A stretch of 64,000 nucleotides of DNA, taken from positions 2,294,001 through 2,358,000 of the forward strand of contig CM065653.1 in the NCBI GenBank assembly GCA_033220425.1. Reading direction: 5' to 3'. The translations under genes and the position numbers were made by a program. Every line of letters begins with the position of its first letter. The stretch's first letter is position 1. Positions 10,875-21,035 of this stretch are shown piece after piece. The stretch comes from Lepraria neglecta (Eukaryota > Ascomycota > Lecanoromycetes > Lecanorales > Stereocaulaceae). The notes below the pieces were generated by a model. That model made no database searches. It saw only the letters and a program-made list of their open reading frames with translations, and was not told the DNA's origin.

Positions 10875-11722
10875 GATGCTTGCACTCTTACACAATCACA
10901 AAGACGCATCTCTACCGAAGTAAACATGACGAGCAGGCTTGCTCCTTCCCCAACAACATCCACAAAGCCAGCCAAAAACGGCAATAGCGTCTAGTCCGAG
11001 AGGTATTTGCCAATTAGTCCAGGAACGCTTTCTCAATGAGCCACCTCACCGAACTTTGTTGCATGATTGCTAACAACATAGAGTATGGTACCTCGCAGTT
11101 GTCAAGCCCTCACTCGGAAGAAGAGGTAGACTATTACCTCAAGCAAAGAAAGGGGTAGTGAGAATGATCATTGAGCTCACTGATCGAATTCTCTCGACAA
11201 AGCAGCATTGATCGTTGGCTTCATTCTGGTCCTGACTCGATTCCGGGTCTTTCATCCTAGCCTTCCAGCGCCTTTGGTGAAGACATCGTAGAGGTGCCGT
11301 ACGACATCATTGACGACGAGTCTACACACTCCAACACTCTGCACAGAGCGTCATGGTGCTATTAGATTTTCTCAAACACCTTTTAGCTTCATAGATATGT
11401 ATATATAAGGTGACCTTTCAGGGAGTGAGAAGAAACTTTGATGGAACTCAAAGACTACATTAGGTGAAACAAGACGTCATTCACTCCGAGTCCTCACTCG
11501 TTAGTCTGGTGAATACAACAGCCCGCGCTATGGCGCAGATTGGCGAGCTGATGATCATAGGTACGATGGGAGTGCTTGTTCTAGGCTTGTCGGCCAGGAT
11601 GCTAACTTGGAGAAGGCCAACAAGTCCGGAGCACATGCATGCTATTAAATCTCCCTTCTTCCAGAGTTGTTTGTTAATTATAGGTGAAGCGAACGTGATT
11701 CAATTCAGAACCCTTGTTATCG
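10875..11722. other. intergenic, nothing recognised
   Basis: No open frame here carries a recognisable motif. A 109-codon frame at 11464-11793 overlaps the duplicated upstream block described next and is probably chance. Confidence 0.35.
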
Positions 11723-11795
11723 GTCTGGTGAACCTGAGGGCCCATCATGCAATGCATGCATTGATTGCCCAAGCTCTTATCCCGTCTCTCTGAAA
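11723..11795 (+). repeat. duplicated upstream block (copy 1) of the M-family M0/M1/M9 subgroup
   Basis: This shares CATCATGCAATGCA, then ATTGCCCAAGCTCTT and CCCGTCT, with 36908-36970, which lies upstream of M9. A shorter match (ATGCAATGCATGC) lies at about 12445-12460, upstream of M1. In M1 and M9 the ATGCAATGCA box sits about 240-255 bp before the start codon, which suggests that the promoter region was duplicated along with the genes. Confidence 0.6.
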
Positions 11796-11848
11796 ATAAC
11801 CTTAATGCTCGCTTTTGGGCCAACAGCTCACAAAATGCTACCCCCTTC

Positions 11849-11920
11849 GCCACGGCTTATGTTATCGAACAGGCAGGACGTTCGACTGCCCTAGGACTAG
11901 TCCGTCTTAAGCATACCGGC
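11849..11920 (-). pseudogene. decayed fragment similar to the 419-aa gene at 7451-8710
   Basis: The plus strand around GCCACGGCTTATGTTAT matches 8041-8112 over roughly 72 bp at about two-thirds identity by eye. On the minus strand it still encodes DNISRG, as LLHNISRG does in the parent, with stops before it. It sits where the 5' half of M0 would be expected, so the locus is a patchwork. Confidence 0.5.
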
Positions 11921-12018
11921 TAGTCTTGTAGCTCGCTTAAAGAGGGAATGAATACCACAGGCCGGTCACAGATTATAACATTTGTTGCACAAATTGCTCA
12001 TCACTCATTAAGGACAGC

Positions 12019-12183
12019 ATGGAAGGTGGAATGGAGGAAGGGTGTCAGAGTGTCGAGATCGCTGCGCTTGAGGAGAAGGATGACAGTGGTGACTTTTTGC
12101 TGAAGGTGGATCTTAATTTCGGGTACAATGGATGCTCCCCGAATTATGGGGAGGTGTATGGGAAGAAGGTGCCTGAGGGATGA
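12019..12183 (+). pseudogene. M0: C-terminal fragment of the M family
   Basis: An open frame of 54 codons carries the C-terminal motif of the M1/M9 subgroup: a D-D-x-G-x-F/L-L strand, then a hydrophobic strand with Cys, then YGEVYGKKVPEG. The equivalents are DDNGNLMLKMNF and YGEKV in M1, and DDNGNLFLAVWF in M9. The N-terminal half (IVW/TGP/FTC region) is absent and is replaced by unrelated sequence at 11849-11920. It has the duplicated promoter-like block 230-300 bp upstream. It is a remnant, not an expressed full gene. Confidence 0.6.
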
Positions 12184-12205
12184 AGGAATCGGATATGGTG
12201 TTGGC

Positions 12206-12239
12206 GGAGAAGGAGAAGGAGAAGGAGAAGGGGAAGGAA
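12206..12239 (+). repeat. AGGAGA-type purine microsatellite
   Basis: Five or six imperfect copies of GGAGAA lie just after the M0 stop codon. This is simple sequence with no coding meaning apparent. Confidence 0.7.
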
Positions 12240-12700
12240 AGGTTGGGGATGGAGGTTGGAGAACGTGGAATGTAAGGTGAATTGAGCTTGTGCTCCTGAG
12301 TCTGTTATTTGGCTTGATCGTTGCTTCAGAGTGTTCTATAACTACGAGAAGACTGGACAGATTTAAGGGCAGGTTGTGAAGGAGCTCATGTTCGACTCTG
12401 TTACCTTTGTGCTCAACCTGTTAGAGTCCAGGCTTCAGTATGCGCTATGCAATGCATGCTCCCCGGCTGCTGCCCATCCTTCCAAGCAAAGATACAGGAT
12501 TACTATTGCAAACGTACAAAATTCAGGCTCCATGCACACACACCGCCTACCTTTGCCTGCTTCTCTTGTTAGCAATCAAGTTTCATCCTTGCTCATATAC
12601 CCAAAGCCTGCTGTCCAATATCCCCTCCTCAGAGCCCATCTCCCACCACAACCATCTCATCTAGACAAGACACATCCAGCACCAAAAAGTCATCACCACC
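12240..12700. other. M1 upstream region
   Basis: This contains the ATGCAATGCATGC box at about 12445-12460, roughly 250 bp before the M1 ATG, followed by a C-rich leader and CACC just before ATG. Small open frames across it are not supported. Confidence 0.4.
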
Positions 12701-13342
12701 ATGCCTCCCAAGCTCACATCCATTTATTCCACTCCTGGAGTGAGCAAATTACCCACCGTCAATGCTACCTATGCCTTCGTCTGGTCCGAAGTCACGGACG
12801 AAACATCCAGAGGCTATAAGTACGGCTCCGCCATGCACATCTACTCGTATTCCATGACAAATGTAAACGGCCGCATCCCCTGCAAAGTGGAGTTTTAGTG
12901 GCGTAAAGTTACTGCCGACTTCACGTGCAATTACTATCAACCGAATGCCACCTTCGAGGATTTTCAGTTTGTGGGGGAAAGCATGAATAGGGAAATGAAG
13001 AAGGGGATGGAGAAGGTTGACATCAACACGCTGCCCCCAATGCTCGTGGAAGATGTATATGGCTTTCAATGTCTGGCCATTTTCTTTGAGAGGCACTTCT
13101 GACTGTGTAAACCTGGACAGGATAACGGCAACTTGATGTTGAAGATGAATTTCTGGTTAAGCGAGAGTGAGATATGTGGAAACGTGTATGGGGAGAAGGT
13201 CATTGGCAATGTAGTGGAAGAGTATATGGAGATGTCTGAGAAGAAGAAGAAGGATATGAGTATCGGCATCGAAGATGAGGATGACGATGATGATGATGAT
13301 GCGTACGAAGATGGATGCAAAGCTACTGAGGCCACGTCCTGA
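12701..13342 (+). pseudogene. M1: M-family member with an in-frame TAG
   Basis: It starts ATG CCT CCC, as in M9. The core is visible: TYAFVW, then KVEF-stop-WRKVTADFTCNY, then FEDFQFVGE. A clean intron at 13055-13120 (GTATAT...GACAG, phase 0) leads to DNGNLMLKMNFW and YGEKV. The C-terminus is an acidic tail with a run of seven Asp. The TAG at 12896-12898 falls where M9 has Gln (VEFQWR), so one C-to-T change explains it. Everything else is in frame, so the inactivation looks recent. I do not recognise the fold. Function is unknown. Confidence 0.7.
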
Positions 13343-13519
13343 GGGACATGTGCTTTGAGTGGGAGAGGAGTTTGGAGTGCCAGCTGAGAAATCTAGAGGT
13401 GGACTGAGAGATAGGAGGAAACCATGACAGCTCATATGAGCGAGGATTCGAGCACATCGTCGCAAATGTCGTATATCTCATTGTCACACTAACTAGCAAA
13501 GGTCCGTATACTAAATCTC

Positions 13520-14161
13520 TTGAAAGCGCAAGATTTGCCGAACTCGTTGAGAAGTCTAGAATCCAAAGCATTTTGTAACCAATCTGCTGAACACGAGACT
13601 CTACCACATGCAGATGGCAGATTAGTCTTGCAGTTCTTCGATCCACGACAAACGGAAGACCCCAAAGGCTACGAACCATGCTCCACAATCACAATCACCG
13701 GTCCCAGCTTGGAGCCCCAATCAGACGGCAGCATCCCCTTCAAAGCAGTCTTCCGATGGCGTGAGTACACCGCCGAGTTTACCTGTGGCTACGATTCAGC
13801 CATAGCTTTTAAAGGCTTTGAGCTCGTTGACGGAAGCATGGGTGGAGAGTTTAGGGAAAGGTTTCCGGAAATTGATATTGACACGGATCCTGTGCTGGAT
13901 GATAATGATGTGAGGTTCTTGAAGGTGGATTTTTTTGCGCAGGGAGAGATTTCTGTGAAGATGGTTTTGGGGTGGGTGAGGGAAATGGATTTGGGGTTGT
14001 CGGAGGCGGAGAAGAGGAGGTTGGATATTAGAGGCAGAAATGACGAGGATGAAGACGAAGGCAACGACAAAGGCGATAATGAAGGTGGTAGCACCGAAGC
14101 CACGACCTACGTGAGAAGAGGTGCTTGTAGAGCTACGAGTGGCCCCAGCGGTAGACCGTGA
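13520..14161 (+). pseudogene. M2: M-family member without a visible start codon
   Basis: The frame is open to a TGA at 14159-14161 but has no ATG before the conserved core. The core reads VLQFFDPRQTEDPKGYEP, then STITITGPSLEP, IPFKAVFRWREYTAEFTCGY, FKGFELVDGS, and DDNDVRFLKVDFF. The tail is GLSEAEKRRLDI, matching the family's LTEGER-x-R-LGL end, followed by an acidic DEDEDEGND extension. All family landmarks are present and uninterrupted, so the body is intact while the 5' end (start or first exon) is missing or unspliced here. It is 178 bp downstream of M1 in the same orientation, so it probably arose as a tandem copy. Confidence 0.6.
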
Positions 14162-14645
14162 GAATAAAGAACATCGCCGATATCTGCCATACAGAGAGTC
14201 TATGTTCTCTATTGAGTACGCACGCGCGCAGAGAACGGGTCTGTTTTCTTGAAAAGTGAGCTGCTTCGGTTGCATCGAGGCTGTAATCTCACTATTATTT
14301 ATTGGTATGATCCATCAGAAGAGGAGAGAAGACGTGCGGAAAATGGCTTGAAGAGTTAGGCTGCCCGCGCAAAATGTCGACAAATAGCGAAATAGATGAG
14401 AACAAGAAGAAGCTGTATCCTCCAAACTTGCTGCGCCTGCCCGTCATCACATCACGACCCAGAAGAAACCTGCTTTGGGGCTAAAGTAGTTTCAATGATA
14501 TTTTGCAAGTTCTCTAGACCACTTCTTTCTCTCCGAATTCGGTTTCTCCCATGCCCGGGAAGAGCACAGTGGCCATTCATTGAATTCGTCTCACAAGTCG
14601 GGCTAAGGCTTTCTCTATTTCCAAACAGGTTAACATTCTTCTGGC
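14162..14645. other. gap between tail-to-tail M2 and M3
   Basis: The two family blocks meet here with 3' ends facing each other. I see no gene, repeat or hairpin that I can support. Confidence 0.4.
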
Positions 14646-15265
14646 TTAAGGTATCTTCAGCCTCCTCCTCTCTTCATTCGATAGAACAACATCCTCCACT
14701 TCGTGACCTTCCAGCACCAGCTTCCCATACATCTTCGCCCCTACAAGCATTCCCGACTCCATTTCCCCATTCTCAAACGACACCGAAAAAAACATAAACA
14801 AATTCCCATTATCATCTCTAACCTTATCTTCACCGCTACAAATGCTATGCGCGTCCGCATGAAACGCATATCGAATCGTATCATCTTTCTCCGACCAATA
14901 ATATCCAATAACGATGTTCAGACCGTTCAGCTTGAACGAATGCATTGATGTATCCCGTTCGATCTTGAAGTGTGTGAAATTGCAACTCTGCTGATTGTAG
15001 TTGCATGTTAGTGAAGCGTTTATGTCGCTCCAGTGGAAGGAGGCTTTGAATGTTGATGGCAGTTCCGATGACATGGGTGACTTTCAATGTTCACTTGGCC
15101 GTCTAGCGCATGTCCCAGAAAATTGTCGTTGTCATGACTGCACCATCCGAATTTGTAAGTGAGTTCCTTCCTGATGTCTGGTGGGGCTGAATATGATCGC
15201 TCTTGGTGCTTAGCCGAGTCAAACGTAGACTTTTCATTGCAAAGCGTTGGCATAATACCTGCCAT
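14646..15265 (-). pseudogene. M3: M-family member with a frameshift
   Basis: The N-terminal part starts near ATG 15263-15265 and contains LTYKFGWCSHDNDN and GHALDGQVNIES. The next part is in another frame from about 15075 onward: LPSTFKASFHWSDINASLTC, then DDNGNLFMFFSVSF and GKLVLEG, ending in LSNEERRRLKIP at 14646. A one-base shift near 15075 joins the halves exactly where paralogues read ITGP...F-x-A-x-F-x-W. No splice pair fits there. The C-terminal half is clean and is the nearest relative of the M1/M9 subgroup in its DDNGNL strand. Confidence 0.6.
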
Positions 15266-16042
15266 TTGGTCCACAAAGCCGTTTCCTTAGGCGGAAGAAG
15301 CCCTATTGAAACAGATTTCTCAGCAAATTTGAGACTTCGCATTTTGTAGATCGTATCGTGAATCGCCAGTCTTTAATAGGTATGATCTTTCATCATCGCT
15401 CCGAGCAAGGAGCTACAACATGAATTGACAGGAAGATTCTATACCTGGGATTGGCCAACTTGGCGGTGAAGTTCTGACCACTCCCGTTCAACGAAAATAT
15501 ATATGTATAAGAAGACATTATAAGGCAGTACACTCCAATGCGCGCTCAATTAGATAGTCGTAGGGTTTGAGCAGAAAATCCAAAGTCCTGTGCTTCGCTC
15601 AAGTAGATATTGTTCGTCCTCTGCTCTCCGCGATTGGCAATTCTTCAGCTTTCAGCTCCTCCTGCGCATGGGACATGTAATCTTCCGCTCCTTGGGAGTA
15701 ACTTGTTCATTACATCTAGTTCCCCGAAAGTAGACTACTCTTTAATTTCCAGTAATCATGAGCAGAGTTGGGACCACGACGCCCGAAGATGGAGAAGAAT
15801 GCGTCCATTACGTATAGCGTGTCAAATATTCTTCTATCCTCGCCCTCAAGCGGGATGTCTCCTGCGTGACCTGCTTGAGCTTTGCTTGCACACATGGCCA
15901 TGCACATGGCTGACTGGTTTGTCAAGGTTTCTTGATATGTTATCCCTCCTCTTCACGCGTGAGCCTGGTTTCCAACAATTCTCCAACGTCGCTGAGCTTG
16001 TAGATCCTCCTCAACACACAGCACGTGCCTCCCTGGTAGCCA
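15266..16042. other. intergenic, no supported gene
   Basis: A minus-strand frame at 15716-15925 (containing FDTLYVMDAFFSIFG) looks slightly protein-like but has no start, splice or family support. The plus-strand frame over it is a shadow. Confidence 0.3.
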
Positions 16043-17268
16043 TCAAGGGAGCGGTCCATTATTATTTGTTGCGACGAACACTACCTGCACGGATGCCAAA
16101 GCCACGGTAGCAGCAAAGATCTCCACTCTCTTCGCATTTGTAAAGATAGCCAGACAGCCCGCCAAGAGAGCCGAGAAGATCATGATGAGACCCAGCCGCA
16201 CTGGTGTACTGTGGACGTAGTATAACGCGAATATCGAAGCAGGTGGTATGAGGGACGAGAGTATGATGCTAATTGTATTCGCAGCAGCATTGAACTTGGT
16301 ATCCTTATAATCGAACAGCTGTGTCGTTTCATCCCGTCTCTTGAACCGATAGCCTATCCTCTTATGGTATCCAGGCATGACCTTCTCCGTGACCCAGCTC
16401 GTAAAGATGTCCCCATCTGTTTTGCGCTCCGAAAGCGCCACCAGATCTTCAGTCATCTCTTCGTTCCAGGCTTTACCCTCAGGCCAAGGCAGGAATTCTG
16501 CGCCCAAATCTGGGTCGCTGTACCATTCTCGTAGTATGCGCAGGTCATGTCTGCTGGGATCGGGCAGCTGGTAGAGGCGTGAATGCTGGAGTAAGGCGTC
16601 ATCTGCAGAATGTCAGTCCAAGTTTTGTCATAGCATGTTGATTGGTGGCCAGCTCACATACTGTACTCCTTCAGCTTCTCCCTAATCTCAAGCACCTTTT
16701 TCCATTGCCTGCCCTCTACGGCATCGGCTGGGGCAGCCTTCAGCGCTGTGATGTCGGACTTGAACACGCGTCGTTGTTCATTCTCGGAACTGCTGTCAGC
16801 GAGAACCAATCTCTTGAGCTCGTCCTCAAGGTTGATGAGCTCAGATTGTAGGTATAGCAGGTTTTGCGCGTTGAGGGTTGCGAACCGACGGTAGATTGCC
16901 AAGCCATCGTGGTTGCCAAGCAGCCCCGCGAGGGAGGAGTAACTTTGTGTGGATGCTGGGTTTCGGTTGGCAGGCTTCTCGTCTTTCATCATTGACTGGA
17001 ACATTTCAACTCGATTGGTCGGAGGTACTGGCAGAGGCTCTGTAGTGGCGGATGCCTTGGAGTTTGATAACCATTGGAGACCAACTGACACCGCCTTTTT
17101 AGCCACCAAATCGCCCCCAATGCAGCCCTAACCGACACTATCCTGAGCAGGCTGCCTCGAACCCTGTAAGCTGATAGTCTTGCGGTAGGCGCGTCGCGGC
17201 ACAGGCCGTCCTTACACAATGTGACGAAGCAAAGCTGATGTTGCCTGGCTTGTCATTATAGGATTCAT
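16043..17268 (-). CDS. DUF6594-type fungal membrane protein
   Basis: The proposed exons are 17218-17268, 16662-17127 and 16043-16602. Introns are 17128-17217 (GTGTAAG...TTAG) and 16603-16661 (GTATGTG...GCAG); both keep phase. Exon 2 holds SSLAGLLGNHDGLAIYRRFA, then a helical segment LLYLQSELINLEDELK. Exon 3 has LREWYSDPDL and YHKRIGYRFKRRDET. It ends with three membrane helices at the C-terminus (ISIILSSLIPPASIFALYY, LIMIFSALLAGCLAIF, ATVALASVQVVFVA). This N-helical plus three-TM layout is the DUF6594 pattern, a fungal family of unknown function. The first exon (MNPIMTSQATSALLRHI) is my least certain part. The domain body is intact. Confidence 0.78.
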
Positions 17269-17391
17269 GGTCAGGCGCTCGCTCATTGTCGTCATCTTTC
17301 TACGCATGCATTAGTGCTATCTACCCTTCTTTAGCTCTCCAATTCTTGTCTCTCGCGCGCGCCAGGGTTGTCTTTGCTCTACCCGGGAAAA

Positions 17392-18686
17392 ATGCCTCGA
17401 TATCAGAATTACCAGCAAGATGACGACGATGACGATGACCAGCAACCAAACCAGCGCGGGCGGCAGCAAGACGATGACAACCAGAGGGGCCAGGCCCAAC
17501 AGCAGCAGCAAGCGGACGATGATGACGATGACAACGATAATACCAACTCAAGAGGGTTGAAGCCCCAGCAGAACGATGACGACAACGATGATAACAACAG
17601 TACTGTCCAGCGGGGACAACAGGACGATGACGATGATGCTGGAAATACTCAGAGGGGGATACAACAGGCTCAAGACGACGATGACGACGATCCTGCTCCG
17701 TCTCCACCTCATAGCCCACCCCCAGACGACGACGACGATGACGACGATCCTGTTCCGTCTCCACCTCATAGCCCACCCCCAGACGACAACGACAATGACG
17801 ACGATGACGACGATGGGCAAACAGCGGTCAAGTCCTCAAACGTGAACATCAATTTCAACATCAATCTTGGGGGAGACCTCGAAGATTCAGACCTCCATGA
17901 AGGCGGGGTAATGTTCTCGAAAAAGTTGCTGGCACAATTATTTTCTGGGCCTGGAGAGCATGACCCAGACGGTAAAGAAGTACCAGTGAATCAAGTCCAA
18001 CATGAGCATGTGGAAACGGCGGACTCTGGCGAATGGACAATTGTTCAGCTCAAGACTCAGGATGCTACTGGTGCAACAATATATCTGAAAGCTAAGCTTG
18101 ACTCGGGAGCCGATGACAACTTCATGTCCTTTGATACCTATCAGGTGACAGGTGCGCACCCCTGTTCTCCACACTCTATTTCTGTCCACACCGACTGACA
18201 CTTCGCAGGCTTAGACTTCACACCCTATGAAGGCCCAGAGGGCCCGCCAACCTTTACAATGGGAGGCGGCCAGGAAAGCGAACCCCTTGGCACAGTACGA
18301 TTAGAATACACAGCCGGCATCAAGCCTGAAAAATTCATCGAGACATTCCAAGTAATGGAAGGTCTTCCTCACGATGTGATCATCGGCAAGCCTTTGATGA
18401 CTGCGGCGCATATGATGATGGTCAACCCCAACTTTGCGAATCCACCAGAGCATAAGGCTCTGTGCTTAATGGAATTGCCGCCGAAAGATAAAGGTAATGA
18501 TATTCCAGAAGGGTAAGGAATTCAACGCTAATTTTTATGATAGATTCAAAAGCCAAAGCCCTTGCGTTCCAGAAACAAAGAGCAGCAGAGCAAGCAGCGG
18601 CCTATGAAGCGAAGATCGAAGCGCAAGAAGCAGCAGCTCCAAAGTCAGGGAAGAAGCATCTCTTTGGCAGATTCGGTAAGCATTAG
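17392..18686 (+). CDS. stand-alone retropepsin-like protein with Asp/Gln-rich N-terminus
   Basis: The exons are 17392-18151, 18209-18493 and 18544-18686, joined in phase by introns of 57 bp (GTGCGC...CGCAG) and 50 bp (GTAATG...ATAG), giving about 395 residues. ATG 17392 (MPRYQNYQQDDDD) is the first ATG in frame. Residues 8-150 are low complexity: Asp runs separated by QRG and Gln blocks, and a duplicated PSPPHSPPPDD unit. From about residue 225 an aspartic-protease-like domain appears: LKAKLDSGADDNFMS (D-S-G-A catalytic type), then FQVMEGLPHDVIIGKPLM (the I-I-G strand). The C-terminus is Ala/Gln helical, with basic GKKHLFGRFGKH. No RT or integrase is nearby in this orientation, so it looks like a host gene derived from, or parallel to, retroelement proteases. 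Activity is inferred only. Confidence 0.75.
17674..17802 (+). repeat. 57-bp tandem duplication encoding a PSPPHSPPP-Asp unit
   Basis: Two units of 57 bp (19 codons) lie inside the retropepsin-like gene. They differ by a single Ala/Val codon (CCTGCT versus CCTGTT) before divergence sets in. They are flanked by GAC/GAT runs, which favour slippage. Confidence 0.8.
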
Positions 18687-18836
18687 AGATAGGCTGGTGC
18701 GACTACTACAACAGCCCGAGAGATCCAGCTACAGAGTAATTGTTCTATAAATCTCGCTTCTGAAGGTAATATCTCCACATAAATAGCCTCTTTGGCAGAT
18801 CCATGCCATTACAAAAAGGCAATCACTCTTCCCCTA

Positions 18837-19583
18837 CTACTCCTCCACACTCAATCCCAACCTCTCCTTCTCCCCCTTAGTCAAACCCCCAAGCTTCTTC
18901 GCATACAGCAAAACCACACCATCCTCCTCTCTATCCTCAAGAAACGACCTCACAAACAAAAACTTCTCCCCCGCATCATCCCTTACCACCTTCTTCTCCC
19001 GCAAGCTGCTTTGGTTCTCGTCGTAACCAGCACGCAATTCAAAGTGCTCAATCATCTCATTCCGTTCCCCAACCTCCCGCTCTATTCTCTCATTCATATC
19101 AGCCATGACGCTGCCCGTCTTAGCGACTTCGACCTCACCGAGCTCGAAGCAGGAGAAAGTGTCGGTGGTAGTGTCGTACAGGCAAGTGTAATCTGCCTTG
19201 TAGGGGAAGTATCGGAAGGCGACTTCGCAGGATATTTGCTGAGTAAGTTCCTCCAAGCCGTCGATGTTGGCAGAGGTTTCTGTTCCCCTATCCGCATCTT
19301 TTCCTTCCACCACTGGGTCTTCGTCTTCGTGGCCGGTGATGAGATTTGGCCTGGTGATACGGATGGAATTCGTCCCTTTTGATGGTACCAAGCCGGATGA
19401 CTCGCCTCCGACACAGTATGCCCAGACGATTCTGTAGACAATGTCGATATCTGGAGGTTTTTTCCCTTCTTCGGCGGTGCTCATGGCTCCAGGCGGGATG
19501 TTGGTATGGAAGGTATCAAACGCAATGGATTTATAGCTGTTGGATGGTGCAGACGCCATGGTTGATGAAGCTGCTGGTGACAT
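18837..19583 (-). CDS. M4: intact M-family protein, 248 aa
   Basis: This single exon starts at ATG 19581-19583. Family landmarks come in order: VYRIVWAYC near residue 50, SIRITRPN near 73 (ITGP position), ISCEVAFRYFPYKADYTCLY near 116-135, DTFSCFELGEVEV, IEHFELRAGY near 180, KVVRDDAGEKFLFVR near 197-211, VVLLYAKKL, and the terminal LTKGEKERLGL. There is no signal peptide or membrane helix, so a cytosolic or nuclear protein is likely. Length and layout match M5 (246 aa) and spliced M8, which defines the full-length form. I do not recognise the family. It is adjacent to M5 in the same orientation, 229 bp apart. Confidence 0.8.
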   Translation of the reverse strand: MSPAASSTMASAPSNSYKSIAFDTFHTNIPPGAMSTAEEGKKPPDIDIVYRIVWAYCVGGESSGLVPSKGTNSIRITRPNLITGHEDEDPVVEGKDADRGTETSANIDGLEELTQQISCEVAFRYFPYKADYTCLYDTTTDTFSCFELGEVEVAKTGSVMADMNERIEREVGERNEMIEHFELRAGYDENQSSLREKKVVRDDAGEKFLFVRSFLEDREEDGVVLLYAKKLGGLTKGEKERLGLSVEE

Positions 19584-19812
19584 GTTTTTGCGGATTTTGG
19601 ATCCCGGGGTGGAATTTCCTGATAGTTATGGAGGACCGGGGTGTCAGCAGGGGGAATGATGATATTTTGTAGGTTTAAGAACATGATGGAAGCAGTCAGT
19701 GAAATGCATAGTCGTGAAAACTCTTTGATACATTATGCAAGATTCCCGTTTGAAGCTTCCAGAAAGGCGTTCACTACCCTACTTGGGAAGAGACCGTGCA
19801 CGCACTGTCAAG

Positions 19813-20553
19813 CTACAAATCGTCATCCACCGGCAGCCAACCCAACCTCCCTCTTTCCCCCTCTGTCAAAACATTCTCATGCCCCTCTCGCACTCTCTTG
19901 CAATAATAAATGTATGTCTCAAAAGAGCAATTATTTCCATTCAGCCTCACAAACAACATCTTATCACCCTTGTCGTCCCTCACGACTTTCTGATCCTCGA
20001 TGATATCCGGTCCATCCAATGATCCCTCCGGAACTTTCAACTCGAAATGTTCGATCCTGAGACCCCGATTATCGGTACCATGGCTCGCATGGCTCGTCAT
20101 ACTTTCGTACATATCAACGTCCATGTCATATGGAGGGTAAATCTCGCCATCCTCGTCATCCACACCATCATCTTCAGGCGGATTGAGTTCGAAATCCGAA
20201 AGCGTATGAGTAATAAAGTCGTAAAGACACGTCATATTAGCCCAATGGGTCCCATACTCAACAGAAGCGCGGCAAAGGATTTTAGATCCGTCATCGGCAA
20301 TAGGATTAGACGCCTCTCCGCTGCTTTCGTAGACAGTTCTTCCTTCCTGTTCTCCTCGTGCCTCCTCAAATGCCTCGATGCCAGCATAGGAAGATGGCAC
20401 AATGCTGTCAATTGGACCAGTGATGATGATTTCGTTGTCGTATCCTTTCGGAGGAAGATGGCCAGAGGCGTCAGACTGATCACAGTATACCCATACGATC
20501 TTGTATGTGAGATTTACCTCTTGAGCAGTGCCTGGCGCTTCGACGGATTCCAT
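19813..20553 (-). CDS. M5: intact M-family protein, 246 aa
   Basis: This single exon starts at ATG 20551-20553 (MESVEAPGTAQEVN). The core reads TYKIVWVYC near residue 16, EIIITGPID near 41, ILCRASVEYGTHWANMTCLY near 91-110, TLSDFELNPPEDDG, RIEHFELKVPEG near 170, KVVRDDKGDKMLFVR near 189-203, TYIYYCKRV, and VLTEGERGRLGW near the end. Two acidic stretches lie in the middle. The pairwise pattern with M4 and M8 is clear, including IEHFEL and the KVVRDD strand, which the M1 and M6 subgroups lack. No domain, signal or membrane segment is recognised. Confidence 0.8.
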   Translation of the reverse strand: MESVEAPGTAQEVNLTYKIVWVYCDQSDASGHLPPKGYDNEIIITGPIDSIVPSSYAGIEAFEEARGEQEGRTVYESSGEASNPIADDGSKILCRASVEYGTHWANMTCLYDFITHTLSDFELNPPEDDGVDDEDGEIYPPYDMDVDMYESMTSHASHGTDNRGLRIEHFELKVPEGSLDGPDIIEDQKVVRDDKGDKMLFVRLNGNNCSFETYIYYCKRVREGHENVLTEGERGRLGWLPVDDDL

Positions 20554-21035
20554 GGCTTTGGTTGATGCGGTGGGTTAATAGTCTGCGGGAGGAGGCTGGT
20601 TTGTGAGACCCAGTCTTGCGGATAGAGCAGATGGTGGCAAATAAAGTTACTCTTCTGCGAGGATGATGGGCTATGATTCTCTGAGGAACCTTCTTCTTTT
20701 AATGACTCTGGAAAAGGTATACAAGCATTTGAAACTCTGGGGAGAATTTGATTCTTGTAACGAAGATGCTGAAAGACAACGGTAAGCTGCATTGTTTGCG
20801 GGCCGAGCAGCCTGGTGGCTTTCTATTTGCTAAAGAATGAATGCGAGATGCTGACCATTCTCGGACGCTCTAGAATAGTATTCTGCATTCGTAGTACACT
20901 TTAACAGACTGAATGGCAAGGATTGAATGCATGTGGAGCTGCGTCCCCATCGTCCTTAATCACCCTTTTAACCTTGACTGCTTCTAGTCTGCCATCAATG
21001 AATCCTTCCCACATGCATTCATATATATTAAACAC
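20554..21035. other. M5 upstream region, no supported gene
   Basis: A 92-codon minus-strand frame (20514-20792) overlaps the M5 start and has no family motif; I treat it as leader sequence. Confidence 0.35.

Noticed and set aside
17317-17820. Several long antisense frames over the Asp-rich repeats, rich in Val/Ile/Leu or Arg/His
   Set aside because: They are mirror images of GAC/GAT runs in the retropepsin-like gene; simple repeats keep all six frames open.
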